64,000 bases of DNA from Viola odorata (GCA_963691705.1 OY829544.1:689501-753500); one strand, 5' to 3'. Positions 18,608-32,140 are shown, numbered from the stretch's first letter. The notes: a model not told the origin generated them from the letters alone. Program-made: numbers and translations.

Positions 18608-21600
18608 TCACGACAAATCAAACGATCCCTGCCCTTCATTAATCGCATACAGAAGTTTCTTGTACATTATTTCCTGTTCAAAAGCACAAGGTAACTTTAG
18701 CTGCTGAACCTAGCGCCAGAGAGGAAAGAGTACTGTGATCCAATTGTTCACAAAGTTCAAATACCTTGGTAGAATAAGGAGGAAGCTTTAGGTAATTAGC
18801 ACAGGTCATGACACTTGGCAGGTCATCATCTGCTGAATCAGAAGTCCCTGTACCGTTCGGTGCTGCAGCAGCTGTAGATGAATGCTGAACAAAAAAATGT
18901 CATTTAATATATGCCAATACGGAATTCTGAGACGTAATTTTGGAATATGGCCCTCAGATACATGGCACACAAGTCAGACCAAAAAAATGTTACACGTTGC
19001 GATGCTGAAGGCCCACAGAACCTCAGAATGCCACAGAAATCCAACCTTCTATAAATAATTAATAAAGACTCTAAAAGGGAAAATTATAAGGAACATCTTA
19101 ATATACCTTCCTAACAATGGTTAGTTTTGGATTGAGAACTGCAAGACCACCAGGAGGCAACCTTGGTGCACCGGTGACAAACTGGCAGAAGGAACGTTGT
19201 TGCTCTGCTGTGAACTCTCCCATAATCTCAAGTAACTGTTGACACCATAACAGAACAGGGGAATAGAACCATTATGCATAAAACTTTAAAACAAAGTCCT
19301 TAACCTTAAAAATCCTTTAAAATAAAATAGAAAAAGAGGCGCACATTAACTATTGCAGGACTCTTTGCAGTGTATCCATGATCAAATTTTATGTGTTCCA
19401 CAAGTGTATCAGGCTGCATTAGACAAAGAATAGATTATAATAAACCTCAGTGCTAGTTCCTATCAAGGAAAACATATCAAAGAAACAAACAGCAAATTAC
19501 CTGCCACAACTCTCTGCGGCCGCAAAGCAAATTATCCAACTCTTGGGGGGTAAAAATTTGTAATGATGAGATTTCAAAGACCTAGTCATGCATCATCAGA
19601 AGAATGAGCTTAACCATAACAAGAGTACACATGCACAAGTAAAAACTGAGACTACTTTCACATGATATGTACAAAAACAAGAGGAAGGCCGTTGTAAACC
19701 ATGGGCCTTCAACAACCACATGCAAATGAGAGAATCTGATAAATGAATAGGCATGCACAAAGAAATTAGCTGGTTTCCTTTCTACAGAGCTCGGAAAGAT
19801 AAAGTAATCTCACCTGATTGAACCCAGCTCTAAATGCATCCAGCTGTTGCATAATCCCAGTCTTCACAGTTGCATCGACGACCAAGGAAACATACTCCTC
19901 CAAGTTATTGATATCAACCTGAAGGTTGTGACAAGTGCAAAAGATCATGTTAATGTAATTCAAAGGACAAGGAAAAATACTTTCAGATTTTGAGATGGAT
20001 AACTCGGGATATGGTCCATACAGTTTCATCTCCGGGCTTCAAAATGTAGTCCGGAAAACCAGGAAGGGTGAAATCAAAGCAGAGATCTTCTATTGAGGTA
20101 CCACGGAAACGTAAATCAGCAATTTCACCAACATTATCACCGGCAGTTTCTAGAAAACGTTTTCGGCAAACAAGGAGCTGTAGTTCTAGCAAAATCTTTC
20201 CAAATTCAGCATCAAAAGACAGAATATCATATAGATCAAGTTCCTGCAAATGAAAATTTGACAAATGTGTTAACTTGGCAACTGTTGTAACCAGATCAAA
20301 GTAAAACAATTAAGCCCTACAAAAAAAGTGCATCTTGTGAAACTGAAAATAAAATTGACATACTTGACCAAGCACAAGTTTATAAAATGCAGTTGAAAAT
20401 GGCAGGTCCAAAAGCCGCCCATCTTGAAGAGCTTTGGCCATAGCACGTCCAACCAGCCGGAAATTCTCAATGATCTTGTAAAACTGGCTACCTTCAGAAG
20501 TATCAGAATTTGGAGGCCAAGGACGAGGAAACAGACCAAGAGGAGCTTGGACAAGGTCTTCTTCACCAGCAACAGACCCACTATTGGATTTCCCCTTCCT
20601 ATCTTCATCTCCATCAATTTCCATGGAAGGCTTAACCAAAGATGCATTTGACCTCCACATTCCAAGTGCAACTTTCTGCAGGTCGTGACTTAAAAGCGTG
20701 TAGAACTCCAAAGTTGGACCCAACCCTGTGCCAACTTCACCAAAATATTCTACTTCAAGTACAGCCTTCTGGCTAGAATACATCTCCATTACTTTTGCTG
20801 CAGAATCCAAAATACGGTTTCTAGATACGCGAACCTTTTGCCGCTGTAATCTACCAACCCTGACCTCTCTCTCATTTGCTGAGCCATGTCCATCAGCACC
20901 TTGCTGCTGCTGCAGACGATATAACGCACGAGACAATCCAAAAGCAGTTGAGTAGAAGTACTGCCGCCGTGTCTCAAAAGGGAACAAGAATGGACATGCT
21001 TTTGTCAACTGAAAACACCATGATGGGAGACTTCCACTGCACAATGCAAGGGCATCCTGCATCTGACGAGCTAATTTAGGAGTGAGTTTGTTGTTAGTAA
21101 ACTCCTCAGTGGGAACCCTCACGCCAGAAGCGCTCAGTTCATTGAGAGAACAGGTTTTCCCCTCAGCAAAATCGTCAGATACTAGCTGCATTCTTAGGCG
21201 AGGTGCAAGCTGGTTCAAACCCTCAAGGACACGCAGCAGGGCCAATATGTTATAAGTTGGATTAGATTTTTCCAGATCACAAGGAAGTTCCCCTTGCAAG
21301 ATGCTATCCAAAAGTGATGCACGATGAAATTCCCCATCAAAATTGGAATTAGAGGAAGAGCCACCTTTGGTAGACTTCGATGAAGTAATAGAGCTTGAGC
21401 CCCCCACAGAAGCTCTATCTGCTTGGCCATCTGCCCGCTGGTATGTGATGGTGTATATATCACTCCAAAGCCTGCTTCCGTCACTAGAGACGAAATCACT
21501 ACCACCATACCTTTCATCATCATCCTCATCCAATGCAAGCTGCCGTTGGATAGCCTGATAGATCGTCAAATGCCTGTTTAGCTGCTTCCCACCAACAGTA

Positions 21601-24600
21601 AAAATTAATTTTGCAGGATCATTCGAGCTACCAAACAGGGGTCGTCCTTGTCGATCTCTACCTCCCCGGATACCTCTTCCATTTGCAGATCCTAGCCCAG
21701 CCATGGCAGCAGCGGCAAATGACATAGCACCTCTGGACCCATAAGAGTTACCACTTCTTAAATCAGTGGAACCTGAGCCCCTAACAGCAGCAGCTCTACT
21801 ACTAGAACCAGAAGCAGGATTACTTTGACTATCACTTGCTGCTGGTGCAATATTGTCATCATCGGGCGTATCACCTAATTTAACGTCGTGTACTTTTTCA
21901 GGCATGCAGACAGGGAGTGAATCATCTTCCAGAATCTAGGACAACAAAAAAAACAACAACAGCAAATGAAATTAGGAAACCAAGCAAAATAAACCCTCTA
22001 CTAGCCTGCTGCATAAGGTACCGACATTTAAGAAATTATAAGATTTAGATCACAAATGGGTTGCGATCAGACAAAATCAATTATATAGCATGATGACATG
22101 CATGGAACTACTATATTTTCCATCTATGCAAAACTATTACACAGATGAACCAATCGGGATAACATTATACCCCTCCAAACATAAAGAGACAGTAGAACCT
22201 GTTCATCTCATACTCATCCTACTCTTACCTACTTTTATTCTTTATTATAGAAACACTAAATTTAATACAAATCTTATTTACATTTGACAAGTAACTTTGT
22301 CAAGATGGGAAGTACTTCTAAATTGTTGCCCTAAAGGCAAACATTAAATTATTTATGTGAGATGAGATCCTAGTAAAGGAAGGATAACCTATTAATGAAA
22401 ATCACCGCCTCCTACTAACCCTGCTTCTCTCTCTTCCAATAAGACAAAAGACAGCAATAGATAGAGGGGAAGCGAAAGGCAGAAAGAAAAACAAGGATTG
22501 CACAAAACCAAAAAAATTATCAGGTAATGCAAGGATTCAAAGACGTACATCTTCATGGTCATCATCATCGTCATCAGAGATATCATCATCTTCAATCACC
22601 AATGCGTCATCCATATCAACTGGAGAAATCTCTAGTTCCTCATCCTACCACAAAATAAAAAGCAAATTATTGATAAGAAACACTATGCCAACATGCATGC
22701 TGACGCATTGGTGCACATAAATGAAACTAGGCAAATTGACATATATACACAATTTTAATCATGTTTGTATAATACTCCATATCAGATCATACCTCAGAGC
22801 TAGAGTCCCCGACAGGCTTCATCAGTGCATCTTTATCAAGAGCAGCTCTTCTACGAGCAGCATTTCTAGTTTGAGGCCCCTTTGCCTCCTCCTGTGCAGG
22901 CTTCAAAACAGCCTTGCCCTTTCCTTTTGATGAGCTGGTGCTCTTATCTGGCAATGGCTCTGTTTTAGCAGTATCTCCTATGTTAACAGATGACCTTGAC
23001 CTTGCAGAATGCCGACGAGTGGTGGAGGCAGGGGTTGAAGTAGAAGGAGAAGACCCACCAGCTCCAGGAGGAGTAGTCCCAGATTCAGAGTTCAAAGATG
23101 CTGAGGGCTTTTGGACAGACTCACCCCGTTGGACCCGAGGCCAGAGGAAGTCTTCTACAGCAGTTAAACTTGCTAAGGGATCAATAAGTACAACATTGGA
23201 AGAGTAATCTCGGAGAGCTTTTTCTCCAGAGGCTCGACATAGTCGCAGCTTAAAAGGTTGAGACAGTGCACTCAGTCCAGAAGATAGACGAGCACCTCCA
23301 CTGGATGACCTAGCTGAATGGCTTATAACAACAGGAAAGCGCTCTAAAGATGTCAAAGCATTTTGTAGCTTCTGAACTAAGACAACCATAGGAGCTGCAC
23401 TCCCCTCGGCGATACTGGAAGGAAGAGCAAGAGCAACAAATAACTTAAATCGTCTAAGGGCTTGTTGACGAAGCTTGGCTAGGCTAGCTTCCAAAATTCT
23501 CTCCTTTGGGGAGTGCCCACAAGAAAAATAGTTAAGCAACGCTGACACAACACCACTGCCAATAAACTCAAAAGTGGATACCCCATCCCCTTTGCCTAGC
23601 TCTGCTAGCATCTCAGATATCACCCCAATCAGGTATTCTTCCTTATTAGCAGAGCTATCAAGAAGGCGAGGCCCAGAAGCTTTTGACTTTCCCTTCGCTT
23701 TAGTCTTTTGATCATCAACGCCAGCACTCAATTTCATGCAAATATTCTTTAGGTGCAAAAGATCATCAGTAACACCAACTCCAGCTGAACCCTGATCAGA
23801 AGGAAAATGCTTGTCCTTAAAAGCTTTAGCACATGCACTGACTGTCATGCGAAGATTCGAATTCACCATGGGGATTTCCAAAGAATTTGGGGGTGATCCA
23901 GCATTTGCTGAAATGGGATTCTTAGATTCCTCCGGTAAATTCCCTTCAAGGTTAGAGTTACCACTGCGGCGTTTGTAACGCCTAGAACGCGATGACGTCA
24001 CAGGGGCAGAATCAGCATCCTTCTCAGCAGGTGATGCTTCTGCACTAGGGGTACTTGGATTTCCAGCTAAGGCAAGTTGATCTACAGCATGAACCACACC
24101 TTCTCTAACAAACATCTTGGAAAACGTTCCCGGAAGTTTTTCCATCAGAATTTCAGCAATTTGGAGGGAAGGAACCAAGACATGGGGATCTTTCCAAGCT
24201 AATACACCAGCTAAGAAACTGTAGGGCAAAAGACAATGTTTGTTAATTTTTGCAAGATAAGATGCAATACAAATTTATTTGTGTTTGTATTCGTATGGAA
24301 TACTTGGGTACCTCGATATATTTGTCACAGTCAGTAAAGATTGGATCATCTCTGCGCTGCTGAAGTACATCAACTTTCCAATAACTGAAAGACACTTGTG
24401 GCGAACAGGACTGTTGACACTAGAACCATAGATCTGTCAGGAAAGTAAATGGTGTTAGTAATATAAACTGAGGTGAAAACCACAATCTAGCAACGTACAC
24501 ACTGCTGACCCTAAAAAAAGTACCTGTAACATAACAGGGAGAAGATCCATTCCAAATTGTTGCAGAAGCTCTGGCTGGTCATTTAACAATTTTTCCCGAG

Positions 24601-26669
24601 CTGAAATCTCAGGGCAGCTACCGCTTGCATCTTCCTGTTTCCCAGCGCTGCTAGAAGGAGTTTTCTTCACGACAGATCCCTTTACAAATAAGTTGGCACT
24701 AGCAGGAAGGGATATTGTTCCTTGAGGGACTGGGGGCAGGAGCTCATTTGCCAGATTGACTATCTCAAAAATCTATGCAACACAAACAGAACCAGAAGAA
24801 ATTAATAACATGAAAAACAAGAGGGCTACAGTCAACACTAGCAGACGAAAAGAATAAGTACCTGGTCGGCAGGTCTACTCAGAGCTGGAGAAACGGATGA
24901 ATTTGCAGTAACACCAGAGCCCGAGAGTATGTCTTTGAGGATGCCGCTGATACCAAGAAGAAGTAATGTTTTGGCTCCAAGAGGGGAACCACTTGCACAA
25001 GTGGACAGCAGACGGATTAAGCCCTACGTGCAACAGAACTAAAGTAAGACGAGAATACTACAGATCTATTACCCAAAACCTAAAAGCAGAAACATCTATT
25101 ATTACCGTATATGTAGGTGGGCTGAGAGATGCCTGTCCACCTCCAGAATTACTTGTGGATATGAGGGATGCAGCTTGCGTGACTAATCCATGATTACATA
25201 GCTCATCCAGTCTGTCTGAAGACAAAGCAAAGGCTTCAGCAATCCGGGTCAGACAAACAGAAGCGTGCTCCAGTACCTACAAGCATGAAACATTGTATAG
25301 TATGAGATGAAAACAATGATATATGTAGGCCTAAATCCTAACGAGAAAAAGCCTACCTTTGCATCATGATACTGAAGAAGGTTTGTTAACAATGGAACAG
25401 CTTCCATCACAAAGTCAGCAGCATCTGAGGGTAGCTTCTTGCACATATTTGCAGCAGTAGCTAAAGCCACTCGCTGAAATTGTGACAAACGTATTCAGAT
25501 AAAAACTCAATCGCTCAATGTTATCTCCTTACTGTATACTAAGATATCAAAAAAAACAAACAAAAAACAAAAAGACTTACCTGGACTCCTGTGGAGAAGA
25601 AATCCAGATAAGAAAGCACTGCCATTAGAGCACCAGCTCGCAGACAAGCAGTAGGGTGCTCCTGAGATATCTTCTTTAGCGCTTGTAGGGACTGTTAACA
25701 CGTCAATTCCAATATCCATAAATTGGTGAAGTTCATGTTAACCACAGCATAAAAAATGACTAAAATACTACTTTTAATTACAAGCATTCAAGAAAAATCA
25801 ACCTGTTCAGCCAGGTCCATGTACTCTATAGTAAGCAACCTCGCAACGAAACAAGAAACAGCACCATAATGCACAACAGCTGCACAAGATGAAGGTAACA
25901 CATCACACAAATGAGTGATTGCTCTTGCTGCAAGCAACATGATATCAGGGTTACTCTCGTGATTCAGCAAGCCAACAAGCACGGGCACAAACGAGTCCAC
26001 CGAGAAAGTGCTCAATGACTCCTCAGTCCCAATCGAAAGCATCTCACAAAGCTGCGTCAATGCCTCCACCTGCTTTCCTTCCTCTCCGTCAGCTCGCAAC
26101 CCTGACAGTATCTTCTTCAACCGCCCAGACTGATGAGATGCAGAAGCAGACCCCATAGCATGAGAAGGCAGCAGATCATCAAGCCCCGCACCAAGCTTCC
26201 GCAGCAGACCTTGGAGAGCACTGCTAGCTGAGGTCAAATTCTGGTGAAAAGCCCCAATTCCACCACCCTCGCTGTCGTTATCATCATCGTCCTGGGGATT
26301 ACTGCTACTGTTAATATTATTGTTATTTCCTGATTCCATATTGATTCCTAGGTTGTTGTCCCTATCTCTATCCCTAACATCCCTGGTGTCACGAACCTTG
26401 ACTTCATGCTCTTTCTCTTTGCCCTTATCGGATTCAGCGTTGGAGTTGTTGTTTCTGTTACGGCGGGAGGAACGGGAGGATGATTCAACGGGCGTGGAGG
26501 GGTCCATGGTGGTGGAGCGGGAGGCACGGGAGCGGGTGGTAGTGGCGGTGGCGGCAGAAGCTGGAGTGGTTACGCGGGAGCGCTTGTTGGAACGAGTGGT
26601 GGGACCGGAGGAGGAAGATGATGGGGCAGTTGAGGAAGCCTCCGCCCGCTTCCGACTCCGAGTTTCCAT
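18608..26669 (-). CDS. UPL3: HECT-type E3 ubiquitin ligase UPL3 (KAKTUS), 1894 aa
   Basis: UPL3 transfers ubiquitin through a HECT thioester; in Arabidopsis it limits trichome branching and acts on transcription factors. Seventeen minus-strand exons: 25803-26669 (ATG 26667-26669), 25581-25691, 25357-25473, 25106-25276, 24862-25023, 24524-24772, 24312-24433, 22793-24218, 22549-22644, 20364-21935, 20022-20243, 19814-19918, 19501-19581, 19345-19413, 19107-19235, 18765-18884 and 18608-18673. The sum is 5685 nt, close to the roughly 1890 residues of the family. The N-terminus [15 protein letters not shown] is low-complexity and Ser/Arg-rich. Armadillo-like repeats follow ([40 protein letters not shown]). 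Exon 9 encodes an acidic tract ([14 protein letters not shown]). The C-terminal HECT domain keeps the catalytic Cys in [17 protein letters not shown] and the family end GQGSFDLS. All exon joins keep frame, so the gene appears functional. Confidence 0.96.
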
Positions 26670-28171
26670 ACAATAACTAAACCGCCAAGATGGAATCCGT
26701 GGTCCCGCAGTTACGCGGCACCGGATCGGGCAACAACTCCGTGCATCTCGCCTCCAGGTACAGAGAATTCAATCGGAACACCAGAACTGAGAATGGAAAT
26801 AAGAAAAAAGTAGAAGCAGCTGATTGCAATTAGACGCGAGGCGAATCAAATGCCCCGATCAATTGGATGGATGGGGGACGGATTTGGAGTGAATTGAGAA
26901 GGAGGGGAAGGAGAGTGGGTGACGAAAGAGAAACCCTAAAGTGGGGGAGAGAATAGAGAGAGAGGAGAGACCGAGTGCGTAGACTCTTTTATATGTTGAG
27001 TCAGAGTAATGTAAAGAGGGAAGAGGTTATATTCTTCTGTTTATTTATTTTTTTCCTAAACAAATTCTTGATATTTTTTTGCAGTAACTGTCGACAGAAC
27101 AGATTCGCGCGTGGCTTATGTGCATAGGCGCTTTAAGTTAGGAGGAATCCTAACCTGCCAGGCCCACTCGGCCCAATAATGTTTTTCTGCAGGGCCCAAG
27201 TCCAAGTCTTGCATTAACTTGGGTGGATTTGAATTGCGCCTTCGAAGTCCGGCCTAGTAAAAACAATAGATCATTTTTTTTTAAGACGTTGTCTAAAAAA
27301 TAAATAAATTTGTGTGCATGTGTGATAACCTTGTTTTTAAATTGGTCAACCTAAATTCTAAACTACTAAGTTGAAATGAACCCGCCGTAGCCTCGTCTAA
27401 ATGCAATTTATGGCCCTAAAGAGCCCATCTGAATAAGGGTTCGTTTGAAAAATAATTCTAGCAAACAATCCCAAACAAAACCTACAAATTTTAGAAAATA
27501 ATTTATTACAATTTATCTCATTCTTAACATCAATGGTATTAAAACCACGAAATATTGTTTAGCCAGTTTACTTTGTTTTTGTTAGAGATGAATACAAAAT
27601 GTAGTCACATAAAAGGAAACATCATTATTTTAGTTTTCGTGTTTATAAAAAAAAAAATCATTTTAATTCATTAATGATTAATTTTCTACATCTAGTCCCC
27701 ATATTTATAAAAAAAATTAAAAATTCAATTAAACCTCTTAATAACTAATTTAGTGTTTGTTTTTGTAAAAAAAAATTAATAAAACTCGGGCCAGCAACAC
27801 GAGGTCTGAATTACTAACAAAATATAATCATTTTTTTATTTTTTCATTTTATATAAATAGAAGTAAAATTCAAATCTAAATTTAAAATTTTAATGATAAT
27901 TTTACCACCACTGAGTTATACCAGGATTAACTTTTATCTTTTATGCACTTTGTGCATATTCATCTCCTTCGTTCCCGCCAGGCCCAACACAATCCTCTAG
28001 TAATGGGCCCCAGACGGCAGGTGTCCCGAAACGGAAACAAAGAATTACGTGCTAGATCCTTCAAAAAAAATAAAAAATTACGTGTTTGAAAAGAGAGGAA
28101 GCGAACGCCGCGCGCGCAAGAAAGAAGAGTGACTGGTTTTGTGGTTGGAGTAAGGAGCAGAGCATTGAACG
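26670..28171. other. UPL3 upstream region and intergenic DNA
   Basis: The first 300 bp would be the UPL3 5' UTR (purine-rich with many gag/gga runs) and core promoter. Clustered site II-like motifs (GGCCCA, GGGCCC) occur at about 27161-27200, consistent with a broadly expressed gene. From 27270 to 27930 the DNA is very AT-rich with several A-runs and no coding signal. GGCCCA/GGGCCCC motifs at about 27980-28010 precede the synaptotagmin pseudogene. Confidence 0.5.
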
Positions 28172-29901
28172 ATGGGATTTTTCAGTACGCTGTTCGGGTT
28201 TTGTGGGTTCGGAGTTGGGATTTCAATGGGTGTCGTGATCGGCTATTACCTCTTCATTTACTTCCAGCCCGACGACGTCAAGGTACAATTTCGTTTTCTG
28301 CGGTCACATTTTGGCTTTACAATACTCCAGTTCTGTGTTTAACGGATGCATTACGTGTCGCGACTGTGTATGCTTCTGATTTTGTTCAATGATGGTTGTT
28401 ATTAGAAGGAAGGAACTGAGACTTAGATTTTTGACTCTAGAATTGCTAGTGAAGTTGAAGATATATAATGACGTTTTGCATCGTCCAGTTGATTTGCTCA
28501 TTTCGGTTGGTTAGTTAAGCTGCAAATTAAGGTGGTTTGCTTGTGATACATGCAACGGATTAGACTAGAATTTGAAATTCCGATATTTATGCACTTGTTA
28601 CAAGAGGTTTTGATTGTTTTACGTGGCTCTGATCCTGAGATTTGTCCTTTGGTTGAGCAAGACACAGAGACTTTGGAGCGGATGCTTCCAGAATTACCAC
28701 TATGGGTGAAAAATCCAGACTATGATCGTGTAAGGAATCGCTGTTGTCTTGTCCACTTACATGCTATGCCTCGACAAGTGTGGACTCCAATATAATTTCA
28801 CTGTTTCTACTTATATCCGTTTCGCTTTTGGTGTAGCTTGATTTGTTAAACGTGTTCATTCAACACATGTGGCCATACCTAGACAAGGTTAGACATCAAC
28901 TCCTATTATCTCACTACTAGCTTTCACCTATATATTGTTTCTGTTTGTTATGAATCTCTTGACTCTTTTACTTCTTTTTCTTACAGGTCATTTGCAAGAC
29001 TGCCAAGAATATTGCAGCCCCCATAATCCAAGAGCAGATTCCCAAATACAAAATTGATTCAGTTGAATTTGAGAAACTTACTCTAGGTTCCTTGCCACCG
29101 ACTTTCCAAGGTGAGTAGGAGGGCTTGTACTTATCGCTGTCATTCTTTGTGCCCTTTAAAATTTTCATTTGATTGTGTTTATAAAATCTGGTCCTACCAG
29201 GAATGAAAGTTTATGTAACTGACGAGAAGGAGTTTATTATGGAACCATCAATAAAATAGGCTGCAAATCCCAATGTCACTATTGCTGTTAAAGCGTTTGG
29301 GTTGAAGGCAACTGCTCAGGTTTTTGGATTCTTCTTTTCTGGAATGAAGTTGTTTTCTTGTTAACCTTCATACAAGGATTTTGGAACTAAGTTGTTTTGA
29401 ACCTTTATACAAGGATTTCAACTTTCTTATTCTGGGTTGTCTGGATAACTAGGTGGTGGATTTGCAAGTCTTTGCTTCACCGCGCATAACTTTGAAGCCC
29501 TTGGTTCCTAGCTTTCCTTGTTTTGCCAAAATCTTAGTTTCTCTCATGCAAAAGGTTGGTGGCTCTTTCTTTTATGGATTTTTTATTGTTGGAATCAAGC
29601 TGAAAATAATCAAAGACCAGGTTGCCAACATGTATCTGTGGCCTAAGACCCTTGAAGTGCCCATTCTTGATCCGGCAAAGTATGTTCTACACTATACTGA
29701 AGAGTTTGTGAACTTAGGCAATTTAAGAATATAGTGGAAGTGACTACAATATATATTTAATATTAATTATTATTTTTATAATAATCCTGCACGTTTTGAC
29801 TTTACAAAAATAATTGGAAAATGCAGGGCCTTGAGGCGGCCTGTAGGAATTCTCAACGTGAAGATTCTGAGGGCAATGAAGCTGAAAAAAGAAAGACTTA
29901 C

Positions 29902-30860
29902 TGATACGATCCTGGTTCCTTAGGATGCGCAGCACCAATTTTGATCGTTGTTCAAAGACGGATTTCCCTGCGGAATAAGATAACTCACTTACACAATCTA
30001 AGTAAGCTGAACGCTAAGCAACAGCCACCCTAGATCCGAGCAAGAGAGGATCCTTGATGTTACTGAACTTGCACAATTTAAGTCTGCTGAACGCTAAGCA
30101 ACAACCACCCTAAATCCGAACAAGAAGACAGACAACAAGTAGAATGCAATTCCAAGATTTACTTGTATACGACTCAAGTATTGCGGACTCAAGAAGAACA
30201 AGGTTCAACCAACTTGAACAAGGGGCAGAAATTTGAAGAGAATATCTCAATTTATCAAAATAACAGCCAAAGAAATAAGGAGGCCAAGCGGCTCCTTATA
30301 TAGAGTTTTACAAGCAACCCTAATTCCAAAAGAGGAATATTAAATAAAGTAAAACACTTAACTAATTAATAAAAGTGTCTAATTAATTAATTAAGCAAAA
30401 ATAAATAGAAGGTCGAAGCCTTGCTAAAAACAGTACAGTCAACGCGCGTCAAATCCAGGATAGGCGAAACGGACAGGAGCCGTTATCAACAACGAGTGAA
30501 CGCGGAACGGATATAGCAAACGGCATGCGCGACAGATGATAGAATCGACAACGGCTAAGTGAAACGGGCAAGTGCCGTTTTGAGGGAAACGGACAGATGC
30601 CAATTGGATGAAACGGTCAAGTGTCGTTTGCGTGAAACGGTTCCATGCCGTTTCTAGCAGACTCAACATCGGTCAAGTTGAAGGTGAGAAGATTCACCAC
30701 TCTCGTCGTCTTCTCTCTAAGTGTAGCTTTCTCACTTGTCATCTCAGACTCCAGCTCCCTGTGAATAAGAGATGGCAATCGGTCTTGAAGCTTTTGAGCT
30801 CTGGCTCGAGTCATTGGACCAGCTGACGGTAAAGGCACCTGGATGCGTGGATTCGCATCA
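29902..30860 (-). mobile_element. Solo LTR of a CRM-like Ty3/gypsy element, 959 bp
   Basis: It starts TGATACGATCCTGG and ends GGATTCGCATCA, the same termini as the CRM-like element at 57071-63812. It is flanked by the 5-bp duplication CTTAC (29897-29901 and 30861-30865). No internal region remains, so it is a product of LTR-LTR recombination. Read on the minus strand, its 3' part keeps an open frame with GPMTRARAQKLQDRLPSLIH, related to the LTR-encoded pol tail of the full element. It contains an approximately 80-bp internal duplication (around 29990-30128) and a cluster of about 24-bp tandem units (30561-30657). Confidence 0.93.
30561..30657. repeat. Four tandem units of about 24 bp with short inverted repeats inside the solo LTR
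   Basis: Units begin GAAACGG at 30561, 30586, 30610 and 30634, a period of 24-25 bp. Three of them contain AAACGG followed about 7 bp later by its near-complement CCGTTT or TCGTTT, so each can form a small hairpin. More degenerate AACGG...CCGTT copies extend left to about 30466. Confidence 0.8.
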
Positions 30861-32140
30861 CTTACTGGGTGCATCAGACCCTTACGTTAAAGTAAAGATG
30901 ACTGAAGATAAGCTAACATAAAAAAAGACCACCGTAAAGCACAAGAACTTGAATCCTGAATGGAATGAGGAATTCAACATGGTTGTTAAAGATCCTGAGT
31001 CCCAGGCTGTAGAGTTTCATGTTTATGATTGGGAGCAGATAAAAGTTACTAGTTGCTTTTTGAAGTGTTTTTTGTTTCATGGGTGTTATGTCTCATCAGG
31101 TGTCCTTTCAATTAGGTTGGCAAGCATGATAAGATGGGCCTGAATGTAGTTCCTCTCAAGGAACTCACCCCAGAGGAGCCTAAAGTTTTGACACTTGACC
31201 TCCTTAAAAATATGAACAAAAATGATCCTAAATGAAAAGTCACGGGGGCAGCTTGTGGTGGAACTTACATACAAGCCATTCTCAGATGAAGAATTAAACG
31301 TGGGATTTTCTGATTCCAATATGACACAGAAAGCTCCTGAAGGGACCCCAGCTGGTGGAGGTCTGCTTGTAATTATAGTTCATGAAGCTCAGGATCTTGA
31401 AGGGAAACACCATACTAATCCTTATGTACGGATTCTTTTTAATGGGGAAGAAAGAAAAACTAAGGTAATGAAAGCCACTCGTGCAACACTCAAATGTGAT
31501 ATAATTGGCTGAGATTAAAATTTCCAGAAGTATTCATAGAAGTTCTATGTTTAATCTTCTGTCTTTCATTGGTACAGCAAGTAAAGAAAAACAGAGATCC
31601 AAGGTGGGAGGAAGAATTTCAGTTTATGCTGGAGGAGCCTCCCACTAATGAAAAGCTGCATATGTAGAAGTTCTCAGCACCTCATCAAGGATGGGTCTGC
31701 TTCATCCCAAGGTAGGACTTGCATAATATCTTTTAAACTTGGTATGGAAAAATTGAAGTTTTTGAAATGAATACTAGCACAATATTTGTTGAAGTTAGTG
31801 TCATTTTTATCCCACTTCAAGTATATCCTGCAATTCCAGAAAGAGTTCCTGAAATGACTCTGTACGAACAGATGTTGTGCTTTATGCACGAGTCATAGCT
31901 CAATTTTTTTTGGCAAACTTAGTTGGTTTGCTTAATTATTGACTATTCTGGTTCACTTTTAGCATCCACAGAATCTGATGTGAAGCACTTTCATGTTTCT
32001 ATGTTTTGTTCAATCAGGAACCTCTAGGCTGTGGATATCCCTCTTTCAGATGTAGTCAACAACAAAGAAAGAAGTACCATCTCATCGACTCGAAGAACTG
32101 AAGGGTTCAAATCGAGTTGCAGTGGAGATTAGCTTCTTGA

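Larger units (their letters stand above)
28172..32140 (+). pseudogene. SYT: Synaptotagmin (SYT1/SYT3-type) pseudogene, interrupted by a solo LTR
   Basis: Intact relatives tether the endoplasmic reticulum to the plasma membrane through an N-terminal anchor, an SMP lipid-transfer domain and two C2 domains. Here the first exon (28172-28282, MGFFSTLFGFCGFGVGISMG) is normal. SMP exons are recognisable at about 28633-28731, 28837-28887, 28987-29110, 29201-29319, 29453-29554 and 29610-29680. C2A pieces lie at about 29826-29901, 30866-31038 and 31116-31235, C2B pieces at about 31233-31680, and the last exon ends WRLAS at 32140. Lesions: no AG before the second exon; TAG replacing a Trp codon at 29257-29259; one SMP exon (after LVSLMQK) missing; one extra A in the A-run near 29883-29889; the 959-bp LTR; TAA at 30919-30921; a mutated donor (AT for GT) at 31039-31040; in-frame TGA at 31233-31235; TAG at 31665-31667; and a frameshift in the last exon. 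It cannot encode the protein. Confidence 0.94.

Noticed and set aside
27270..27930. AT-rich segment with repeated A-runs as a possible MITE
   Set aside because: I could not find paired terminal inverted repeats with a target duplication.
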